Positions 7,250 to 11,601 of a stretch of 11,601 nucleotides of DNA are shown here, piece after piece. This DNA is from Clostridiales bacterium. GTDB taxonomy: Bacteria > Bacillota > Clostridia > Oscillospirales > Acutalibacteraceae. The notes below the pieces were generated by a model. That model did not search any database and had not been told where the DNA came from. It saw only the letters and a program-made list of their open reading frames with translations. The position numbers were made by a program, and so were the translations under genes. Where the stretch lies: positions 1-11,601 of the forward strand of contig JAJQGZ010000118.1 in assembly GCA_021200075.1 (NCBI GenBank). The letters run 5' to 3'. Each line of letters opens with the position of its first letter. Position 1 is the first letter of the stretch.

Positions 7250-8293
7250 ATCTCCCTCCTGACCGAGCTCGCCGTTTTTAATATACCAAACGGTTATCTC
7301 GGTATTCTCCTTGGGGAGAAGCGGGTTGGTCTTTTTATAAAGATAAACGCCGAATACACTGCCTATCAGCAAAACTATAACCAAAGCAATGCTGATTCCT
7401 CTCCTGATTTTCCTGCGTTTTAATTCCACCTCGGGGAAATCGGATTTTTTCTTGCCGTCAACAGCAAGTGAAAAGTCCCTTACATTTTTAAATCTTGCGC
7501 CGTCTCTTACCGTCATAGCTTTCATAACTGCTTTTTCAAGATAAGGCGGAAGATCAATACCGAGCTTTGACGGACACTGAAGCTCATCCTTGCCGATACG
7601 GTCTATCGACTCGACCGGAACGCTTCCCGTGAGCATTGTGTAAAACACTGCGCCCATTGAATAAATATCAGTGAAAACGCTGATTTTACCGTCCTTGGTG
7701 TACTGCTCCGGAGGAGAAAATCCGGGCTTTAAAACAATGGTTTCATTTACGCTGTTTTTGGAATTAATACTCGCTTCGCCAAAATCAATCAGCTTAATTT
7801 TTTTATCGTTTGTTATAAAAATATTATCGGGGCTGATGTCCTTGTGAATTACATTGGCAGAATGTATCGTTTCAAGCGCAACCAAAATCGGTTTCATCAT
7901 AGCGACAGTTTCCTGCCACGGAATAGGCTCATCCCTGAGCGCCAAAAATTTCTTGAGATTCATTCCGTCAAGATATTCCATTACCAGATATGCGGTATTG
8001 TTTTGCTCAAAGAAATCAAAAACTCTTACGATACTGTCACATTCCGAAAACTGTGCAAGAGTTCTCGCCTCGTCAAGAAAACGCTCCTTGTACCTTTCAA
8101 AAAGCTGAGTCATATTCTCGTTGAGCGGAATGACATTTGTGTTCCCCTGCATTCTGATGACAATGCCGTTTTGAGTAGGGAAAAGTTCCTTAACCGTAAC
8201 AATAGATTCCAGCTTAGTGTCATAAGCTTTATAAATAACGCCGAAACCGCCGTTATTAATTGCCGCACCGATAATATACCTGTCGTTTAACAC
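7247..8293 (-). CDS. Membrane Ser/Thr protein kinase domain (PknB/PrkC-like) of the SBP-kinase
   Basis: A Hanks-type kinase facing the cytoplasm, followed by one membrane helix. Numbering from the ATG at 8416: Gly-rich loop NNGGFGVIY at about 54-62; ATP-binding Lys76 in VTVKELF; Glu in DEARTLAQ (helix C); catalytic loop HKDISPDN (Asp193, Asn198); DFG at 211-213; SPPEQY in the activation segment; TDIYSMGAVFYTMLTG. All catalytic residues are present, so this kinase should be active. HKD instead of HRD is a mild, tolerated change. The GTG at 8293 is only the first usable start after the upstream TAA. After the kinase come KRRKIRRG and a helix around ISIALVIVLLIGSVFGVYLY, then the first solute-binding strand ITVWYIKNG and the TGA at 7247-7249. 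Related to PknB/PrkC receptors, but without PASTA domains. Confidence 0.88.
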   Translation of the reverse strand: MLNDRYIIGAAINNGGFGVIYKAYDTKLESIVTVKELFPTQNGIVIRMQGNTNVIPLNENMTQLFERYKERFLDEARTLAQFSECDSIVRVFDFFEQNNTAYLVMEYLDGMNLKKFLALRDEPIPWQETVAMMKPILVALETIHSANVIHKDISPDNIFITNDKKIKLIDFGEASINSKNSVNETIVLKPGFSPPEQYTKDGKISVFTDIYSMGAVFYTMLTGSVPVESIDRIGKDELQCPSKLGIDLPPYLEKAVMKAMTVRDGARFKNVRDFSLAVDGKKKSDFPEVELKRRKIRRGISIALVIVLLIGSVFGVYLYKKTNPLLPKENTEITVWYIKNGELGQEGD

Positions 8294-8335
8294 CGTATGC
8301 GGATAGAGGTGACCTGTATGACGGGGCTTATTGCT

Positions 8336-8338
8336 TTA
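8336..8338 (-). other. In-frame TAA between zinc ribbon and kinase domain
   Basis: Codon 27 of the SBP-kinase, in the linker that joins zinc ribbon to kinase in the two sister proteins. It is one substitution away from CAA, GAA, AAA or TCA. Confidence 0.75.
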
Positions 8339-8416
8339 GATAAAACCGTAGTGCATACAAACCTCTTCGCCGCCTGCCGGGTTAAAACAATTTATACATA
8401 ATTCGTTAATATCCAT
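8336..8416 (-). CDS. N-terminal zinc-ribbon stub of the SBP-kinase
   Basis: Twenty-six codons from the supported ATG to an in-frame TAA at 8336-8338. The stub reads MDINELCINCFNPAG and then EEVCMHYGFI. The sister kinases have CxxC, about 10 residues, then CPxCGY. Here the first pair (Cys7, Cys10) and the third cysteine (Cys20) are present, but the fourth is Tyr23, so the zinc site is lost or altered. The same frame continues after the stop as SNKPRHTGHLYPHTVLND into the kinase domain. As it stands this would be a useless peptide unless the stop is read through. Confidence 0.65.
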   Translation of the reverse strand: MDINELCINCFNPAGGEEVCMHYGFI

Positions 8417-8422
8417 ATTCTA

Positions 8423-8429
8423 ACTCCCG
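8423..8429 (-). promoter_or_regulatory. Ribosome binding site fixing the start of the SBP-kinase
   Basis: CGGGAGT lies 6 nt before the ATG at 8414-8416. It matters because the conserved zinc-ribbon residues begin at this ATG, while the GTG at 8291-8293 that opens the uninterrupted kinase frame has no recognisable ribosome binding site. Confidence 0.65.
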
Positions 8430-8455
8430 AAAGCTGAGATTCGGCTTAATCAGCC

Positions 8456-8477
8456 AATATTATCACAAAATATTATC
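8456..8477. repeat. Short direct repeat across the permease stop codon
   Basis: The 9-mer AATATTATC occurs at 8456-8464 and 8469-8477 (plus strand), 13 nt apart and overlapping the permease stop. It is AT-rich and may be chance; no function is claimed. Confidence 0.35.
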
Positions 8478-9183
8478 GTCTATCGTTCTTTACTCCGCCG
8501 ATAAGTATTACTCTGCAAAGAATAGCGCTTACAACGCTGAATGCCAGCAATATACCCCAATTTGTAAGCAGATTTGAGGTTGTTGCGGCATAAATATCCT
8601 CAACCGTTGACATTGCACTGCCGAATTGAAGCTGTGTTTGCGGATTATCAATAAGGAATTTATTTTGCGAATTGTTAAGACCCGATGATGAAGCAAGCGC
8701 CGCAATTCCCCATTTGCTTATCATAAGATTTGCCATTATTCCCATAAATCCGTCCGTGTCGAACAAAACGCCGGAGAATATAAATTCCACAATAAGTATA
8801 ATAGGTATGAATGTATCGGCGGTGTAGCTGTTCTTAACTATAGATGAAATGACAAGCGCAAAGGTGTCCGCCGCAAATGTGAGCAGGAATAATGTGATAT
8901 AGTATTCTATCCGAATACTCGTCATTACTCCCTTGTCGGGTACCAGCTTTCCGCTGACTCCTATTGAGAATATCAGCACCACAACCAGCATTTGCACGGC
9001 GCATATACATGCCTGGACAATAAGCTTAGATACAACATATGCGCTCAAGTTGAGGTTTGTCATATATTCATGCTTGAGGATATTTCTCTCCTTGCATATT
9101 TCCTGAATTGAATTACAAACGCCGGTAAAGATTGTGATACATACTATCATAAACAGTCCCGTACGAGTATCGGTAAATACCAT
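8473..9183 (-). CDS. ABC-2 permease, C-terminal piece (five membrane segments)
   Basis: This is the membrane core of the exporter. The frame is actually open from about 9321 (LASFLVPFKN, then an unbroken Asp/Glu-rich linker). The ATG at 9181-9183 lacks a convincing ribosome binding site and is not a likely natural start. Five hydrophobic helices follow: around GLFMIVCITIFTGVC, VQACICAVQMLVVVLIFSIG, ITLFLLTFAADTFALVI, FIPIILIVEFIFSGVLF and WGILLAFSVVSAILCRVILI. Between the first and second lies a charged loop NSIQEICKERNILKHEYM, matching the 'coupling helix' region with Glu-Arg/Lys-rich wording (QEICKERNILKHE) that contacts the ATPase in ABCG-type permeases. A long polar loop before the last helix would be extracellular. 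The gene ends in TAA (8473-8475), 56 nt before the next gene's ATG. Confidence 0.85.
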   Translation of the reverse strand: MVFTDTRTGLFMIVCITIFTGVCNSIQEICKERNILKHEYMTNLNLSAYVVSKLIVQACICAVQMLVVVLIFSIGVSGKLVPDKGVMTSIRIEYYITLFLLTFAADTFALVISSIVKNSYTADTFIPIILIVEFIFSGVLFDTDGFMGIMANLMISKWGIAALASSSGLNNSQNKFLIDNPQTQLQFGSAMSTVEDIYAATTSNLLTNWGILLAFSVVSAILCRVILIGGVKNDRR

Positions 9184-9318
9184 TGTCTGACCGTCCTGCT
9201 TGAAATTATATGTATTCTCCTCGTCCTCTTCCGATTTTTCCTCTTCTTCCTCGTCCTCGTCGGGATTTTCTGTATCATATGCGGTTTCGATATTTTTAAA
9301 CGGAACAAGGAACGACGC

Positions 9319-9325
9319 AAGCCTT
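9319..9325 (-). other. Frameshift: one base missing in the permease
   Basis: Upstream the frame reads SSEELEG; downstream another frame reads LASFLVPFKNIETAYDTE, continuing into the membrane part. Adding one C (GGCTT to GGCCTT) joins them. This shift exactly reverses the one at 9817-9821. Confidence 0.65.
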
Positions 9326-9419
9326 CCAGCTCCTCTGAGGAAACAGCCTTTGTGTAATCATCGTCCTTATCCTCGTCGTCAACCGCTTTAAAATCTTCTG
9401 TGTCAGCCGCTTCGTTATA

Positions 9420-9422
9420 TTA
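9420..9422 (-). other. In-frame TAA in the permease extracellular domain
   Basis: The codon falls between LLNCFY and YNEAADTED. The same frame stays open for about 33 more codons with matching acidic composition. It could come from one substitution (for example TCA, CAA, GAA or AAA) or from a 3-nt insertion, since CFYYNEA would read naturally. Confidence 0.65.
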
Positions 9423-9830
9423 ATAGAAGCAGTTGAGAAGCTGTGTTTCACTGCTGTTGCAGTTGCCCGTAATCGAGCCGAAATTCTCTGCGTCCTCTCT
9501 GTCGCCGTCAAATTCAATATCGCCGATTGCATAATATGCGGCGCTTAAAAATGCTGCGTCAAGGTCGCCGACAATACCGCCTACATTGTCGCCCTTGCTC
9601 TTAATATAGCTGTTATCCTCGCCTTTTACGAAAACGCCGTATACCCTTGCGGTTTTTGCAACAGTGCCGACAATAACGCCCGTATTGTCCGAATTATTTT
9701 TTATTTTAGGATTTTTTACCTGAAGATTTCTTACAATTCCGTTATGGTAAAATGTAAACTCGTTACCGTTTAACTCAACGGTTTCGTTCTTGGTTTCATC
9801 GCTCTCTACCCAGCCGAAAAAGTCCAACAT
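9420..9830 (-). CDS. ABC-2 permease, middle piece (GLUG-like beta-repeat domain)
   Basis: This is the continuation of the permease loop in the shifted frame. The ATG at 9828-9830 overlaps the end of the previous piece and is a by-product of the shift (it lies inside the NNVGLF codons), with no ribosome binding site of its own. Repeated phrases of GLUG type occur: GLFGWVES once joined, NTGVIVGTVA and NVGGIVGDLD, each preceded by a short beta-like stretch such as HNGIVRNLQV or ARVYGVFVKG. Such repeats normally build beta-helices on bacterial surface proteins. The piece ends at LLNCFY followed by TAA (9420-9422). Beyond it the same frame continues as YNEAADTEDFKAV and an Asp-rich stretch to about 9322, then the frame is lost. 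The domain would sit outside the membrane. Confidence 0.7.
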   Translation of the reverse strand: MLDFFGWVESDETKNETVELNGNEFTFYHNGIVRNLQVKNPKIKNNSDNTGVIVGTVAKTARVYGVFVKGEDNSYIKSKGDNVGGIVGDLDAAFLSAAYYAIGDIEFDGDREDAENFGSITGNCNSSETQLLNCFY

Positions 9831-10407
9831 TGTTCTTGTCGGTATCTATCGAGAGGTTTGAGATAGTATGACCGTTGCCTTCAAAGGTTCCAGTAAACGG
9901 ATGGTCTTTTGTGCCTATCAGAGTCCATTCGTACCCTTTAAGATTTATATCGGTTTGAAGTATATAATTGTATGTAAGGAAATCCTCGCAGCCCGCTGTA
10001 ATCGCCGCCTGCGAAAGGAAAGACAAATTGGCGGCGCTTGTTATCATAAAATAATCCTCGCCGTCAACGGTTGTTGTAACGGTCGGAGCGACTGTTGACA
10101 TAACTCCGTCCCACTTGTCAACCTTGGATTCCTCGTATTCTATTTCCTCAATTTCTCCGCTGTCCTCGTTTTCCTCATACTGTACAACATATTCCCAGTT
10201 GAGAACGGGATAGCCGTCGTTAATTTCATTTTCCTCATTAGGCTCTACCGTATACATATTCGGGCAGGCAATGAGGCAAACGATTATGATAGTCAAAAGC
10301 GGAATGGCAATCGCCAATATAAGATTTTGCGTATTATTAAAATAAATATGAAAATATCTTTTTGTAAGAACTCCCGCCTGTCTGAAAAAAGAGGGTTTCC
10401 TTTTCAT
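9796..10407 (-). CDS. ABC-2 permease, N-terminal piece (TM1 and start of GLUG-like domain)
   Basis: The piece starts at the ATG at 10405-10407 with a good ribosome binding site. A basic cytoplasmic N-terminus (MKRKPSFFRQAGVLTKRYF) leads into one hydrophobic helix at about residues 28-47, then an acidic Glu/Asp-rich extracellular stretch. From about residue 115 it reads like the N-terminal cap and first turns of GLUG/beta-helix surface domains: YFMITSAANL, then TDINLKGYEWTLIG, then FTGTFEGNGHTISNL. The last true residues are NNVGLF; the final residues RLGRER are out of frame after the extra T in the run at 9817-9821. TM1 followed by a large loop fits an ABCG/ABC-2 permease half. Function is assigned from this topology and from the adjacent ATPase; the substrate is unknown. 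Confidence 0.75.
   Translation of the reverse strand: MKRKPSFFRQAGVLTKRYFHIYFNNTQNLILAIAIPLLTIIIVCLIACPNMYTVEPNEENEINDGYPVLNWEYVVQYEENEDSGEIEEIEYEESKVDKWDGVMSTVAPTVTTTVDGEDYFMITSAANLSFLSQAAITAGCEDFLTYNYILQTDINLKGYEWTLIGTKDHPFTGTFEGNGHTISNLSIDTDKNNVGLFRLGRER
9817..9821 (-). other. Frameshift: extra T in a run of five T in the permease
   Basis: The minus strand reads GGACTTTTTCGG. With four T the frame runs NNVGLFGWVES without interruption; with five it ends shortly after in RLGRER. The call rests on the GLUG phrase GLFG being restored. Confidence 0.75.
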
Positions 10408-10416
10408 ATCACATTA

Positions 10417-10424
10417 CCTCCCCT
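10417..10424 (-). promoter_or_regulatory. Ribosome binding site of the ABC permease
   Basis: AGGGGAGG on the minus strand lies 9 nt before the ATG at 10405-10407. It overlaps the last codons of the ATPase gene, supporting coupled translation of ATPase and permease. Confidence 0.75.
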
Positions 10425-10531
10425 GCTCTGAGCGAATTGTATTTTTTAACATAGCCGTCAATATCGCTGACAATTTTTCCGTAAGCATCGGTGAGATTGT
10501 CAACCTCAAAGAATTTTTCCGCTTCCTTAGG

Positions 10532-10534
10532 CTA
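10532..10534 (-). other. In-frame TAG in the FHA-ABC ATPase gene
   Basis: The codon sits between GKLCFYG and PKEAEKFF, in a stretch normally continuous in this family. A single substitution from TCG (Ser), CAG (Gln), GAG (Glu) or AAG (Lys) would create it. The reading frame after it stays open for 40 codons and ends at a TGA coupled to the next gene. Confidence 0.8.
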
Positions 10535-11601
10535 GCCGTAGAAGCAAAGCTTTCCGCCGGAAGCAAGGAAAATAACCTTGTCAAACAGCCTGATATTTTG
10601 AAGCGTGTGGGTGATAACAATAACTGTTTTGCCCTTTTTCTGCGAAAGGTTTTGGAGCTGGTGCATCAAATTGTTTTCCGCTTCCGGGTCAAGACCGGAG
10701 GTCGGCTCGTCAAGGAAGAACAACGCCGGGTCGGAAATAAGCTCAACGGCGATTGACGCTCTCTTACGCTGACCGCCCGAAAGCTTCTTGATAACGGTGT
10801 CCCTTTGAGCCGTTAAATCAACCATATCCAAAACCTCGGTAACTCTTTGCCCGAGTTCGGATTTTGAAACATCCTTGGGGAGTCTGAGCTTACCTGTATA
10901 TATAAGTATATCCTGAACCGACAAATCATCGTGGACAATATCCTGCTGGGGAACATATCCCATATTTGATTTTACAGCCTGATAGTTTTTGTACAAATCG
11001 GTTGAGTTTATATATACGCTTCCCTCTGTTGCGGGTTCAAATCCGTTTATGCAGTTCATAAATGTTGTTTTACCTGCGCCGGAGTCGCCGAGAATTGCCA
11101 CCATTTCACCGGGCTTAATTGTGAGGGAAATATTTTTAAGAATATATTTTCTGCTTGTTCCGTTTTCACCTGTGCCGTTTTTGCAGGGTACTTTTCTTGA
11201 AATATTATCAGCCCTTACTTCGACGCCGCCCTGGCGAGCAAGGTCATACGACTGCTCCACACCGCTCGGTACGGAAGTCGGAGGCTGAGGAGCGCCTTTC
11301 TTGGCGGACATTGCATTGTACGGAACATAATTTGTATAACCCGTTGACTTGGACGCTACAGGCGTACTGTACAATATCGAATCGTCAATTCTTACAAGTT
11401 TAGCCGAGCCGATTCTAATAACGGAAAAATTTGAAAGCGGCACGGTATTGCTTATAGTTGCATTGTCAAATATAGTACCGTTTGAGCTTTGCAAATCGGT
11501 TATCGTCATTTCGTTTCCGTTTCTTGCTATAACTGCGTGCTTCCTTGACGCCGTAATATTAGGAACGCATATATCTGATTTTACATCACGGCCGACTGTA
11601 A
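10532..11601 (-). CDS. FHA domain fused to ABCG-like ATP-binding domain (5' partial)
   Basis: This is the cytoplasmic ATPase subunit of an ABC exporter with a phosphothreonine-reading front end. The first visible residues form most of an FHA domain: GRD, then TASRKHAVI, then SSNGTIFDN, which carry the Arg, Ser-Arg-x-His and Asn-Gly-Thr positions that bind phosphothreonine. The ATG at 11507-11509 lies inside this FHA domain, so it is not the true start. A Pro/Ser/Gly-rich linker follows. The ATPase then shows Walker A GDSGAGKTT, Q-loop YVPQQD, signature LSGGQRKRAS, Walker B ALFFLDEPTSGLDP and an H-loop in VIVITHTLQ. The signature and Walker B wording is typical of the ABCG/eye-pigment-like family. 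Fusion of FHA to an ABCG-type ATPase is known from mycobacterial Rv1747, which is controlled by the kinase PknF. By analogy the kinases downstream here may control this transporter; that link is inferred. Confidence 0.9.
   Translation of the reverse strand, partial: TVGRDVKSDICVPNITASRKHAVIARNGNEMTITDLQSSNGTIFDNATISNTVPLSNFSVIRIGSAKLVRIDDSILYSTPVASKSTGYTNYVPYNAMSAKKGAPQPPTSVPSGVEQSYDLARQGGVEVRADNISRKVPCKNGTGENGTSRKYILKNISLTIKPGEMVAILGDSGAGKTTFMNCINGFEPATEGSVYINSTDLYKNYQAVKSNMGYVPQQDIVHDDLSVQDILIYTGKLRLPKDVSKSELGQRVTEVLDMVDLTAQRDTVIKKLSGGQRKRASIAVELISDPALFFLDEPTSGLDPEAENNLMHQLQNLSQKKGKTVIVITHTLQNIRLFDKVIFLASGGKLCFYG

Larger units (their letters stand above)
6266..8416 (-). pseudogene. Zinc-ribbon Ser/Thr kinase with solute-binding ectodomain, whole gene, internal TAA and TGA
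   Basis: One reading frame of 717 codons runs from the ATG at 8414-8416 to the TAA at 6266-6268 and is broken only by TAA at codon 27 and TGA at codon 390. Layout: zinc-ribbon remnant 7-23, kinase about 47-320, basic juxtamembrane KRRKIRRG, one membrane helix about 340-361, then an extracellular type-1 solute-binding protein domain to the end. The text on both sides of each stop fits the same protein: LNDRYIIG aligns with the kinase start in the two sisters, and ITVWYIKNG before the TGA is the typical first strand of a solute-binding domain that continues after it with KYIAERF. The gene follows the permease by 56 nt and precedes the next kinase by 45 nt. Confidence 0.8.
8473..10407 (-). pseudogene. 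ABC-2 permease with extracellular GLUG-like domain, whole gene, two frameshifts and one TAA
   Basis: This is the reconstructed membrane partner of the FHA-ATPase, about 644 residues. Layout: TM1 near residues 28-47; a long extracellular segment with an acidic stretch, a GLUG-like beta-repeat domain and an Asp/Glu-rich linker; then five more membrane segments, giving the six-helix ABC-2 topology. Three lesions interrupt it. An extra base in a run of five T (minus strand, 9817-9821) shifts the frame after NNVGLF; removing one T gives NNVGLFGWVES, a normal GLUG-type phrase. An in-frame TAA lies at 9420-9422. One base is missing near 9321, where restoring GGCCTT would give EELEGLASFLVPF. The two indels cancel, so the first and last parts share a frame. 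The polypeptide text on both sides of every lesion is clearly coding, so decay is recent or the lesions are sequence errors. Confidence 0.75.
10409..11601 (-). pseudogene. FHA-ABC transporter ATPase, whole gene, 5' partial, internal TAG
   Basis: This is the whole visible extent of the first gene. The 5' end lies beyond the window. The frame is open from 11599 down to a TAG at 10532-10534, then continues in the same frame for 40 sense codons to a TGA at 10409-10411. Those codons read PKEAEKFF, then EVDNLTDAYG and so on, ending GEVM. The text 'FYG-stop-PKEAEKFF' matches the usual end of ABCG-like ATPases, where a phrase such as YYGxPKEAxxFF follows the H-loop region. The TAG is therefore an internal nonsense codon, not the natural end. 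The natural TGA sits 1 nt before the permease ATG at 10407, so the two genes are translationally coupled. A protein ending at the TAG would keep the whole nucleotide-binding domain and lose only the helical linker. Confidence 0.8.

Noticed and set aside
8417..8472. Promoter between permease and SBP-kinase (GATAATATT boxes)
   Set aside because: AT-rich words resembling a -10 box occur, but there is no convincing -35 at proper spacing, and the short gap fits an operon.
9200..9391. Plus-strand Ser-rich small frame
   Set aside because: It is the reverse complement of the Asp/Glu-rich linker in the permease.
1726..10534. Alternative genetic code with TAA/TAG read as Gln
   Set aside because: TAA ends the permease, SBP-kinase and pseudokinase genes at proper positions just before ribosome binding sites, TGA is affected as well, and three indels also break frames. 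Recoding cannot explain the whole pattern.
10414..10620. Minus-strand frame of 68 codons after the ATPase stop
   Set aside because: It is a different frame overlapping the true ATPase tail (PKEAEKFF), with no family resemblance.

Overview
The window is about 11.6 kb of moderately AT-rich DNA from a low-GC Firmicute, most likely a gut Ruminococcus-like member of the Oscillospiraceae. The evidence for this is strong AAGGAGG-type ribosome binding sites, serine/threonine kinases with N-terminal zinc ribbons, Thr-rich extracellular tails, BspA-type leucine-rich repeats and the 'ATGHT' CxxC repeats common in clostridial surface proteins. This assignment is an inference from gene content. All genes lie on the minus strand with gaps of about 1-56 nt, so they look like one operon read from position 11601 towards position 1. 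Both ends are cut: the first and last genes run off the window.

In transcription order: (1) an FHA domain fused to an ABCG-like ATPase, with its 5' end missing (10409-11601). (2) Its ABC-2 permease, carrying a large extracellular GLUG-like repeat domain between TM1 and TM2 (8473-10407). (3) A zinc-ribbon Ser/Thr kinase whose outside part is a solute-binding protein domain (6266-8416). (4) A catalytically complete zinc-ribbon kinase with two PASTA-like domains and a Thr/Lys-rich tail (4432-6220). (5) A sister protein with a nearly identical PASTA ectodomain but a dead kinase domain, HRD to NYI and DFG to SFG (2623-4386). (6) A large secreted protein with CxxC repeats, BspA-type LRRs and Fn3/Ig-like repeats (1-2604, C-terminus missing).

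Taken together this reads as a phospho-signalling exporter module. Membrane kinases sense outside ligands through the SBP or PASTA domains and phosphorylate threonines. The FHA domain on the ATPase reads phosphothreonine and gates an exporter. The secreted repeat protein may be an output or a surface partner. The nearest known logic is the mycobacterial PknF/Rv1747 pair, in which a kinase controls an FHA-ABC transporter. The combination of SBP-kinase, active/dead PASTA kinase pair and GLUG-loaded permease is one I do not recognise as a described system.

Five of the six genes are broken. By reading through in frame I find five internal stops (TAG 10532-10534, TAA 9420-9422, TAA 8336-8338, TGA 7247-7249, TAA 1726-1728) and three single-base indels (A5 tract at 9817-9821, near 9321, T6 tract at 5207-5212). 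The frames on both sides of each lesion remain clearly coding. The locus is therefore either recently inactivated, or the sequence carries a high error load. Only the pseudokinase gene is uninterrupted. No RNA gene, CRISPR array, insertion sequence, terminator or convincing promoter was seen, and no plus-strand gene is supported.
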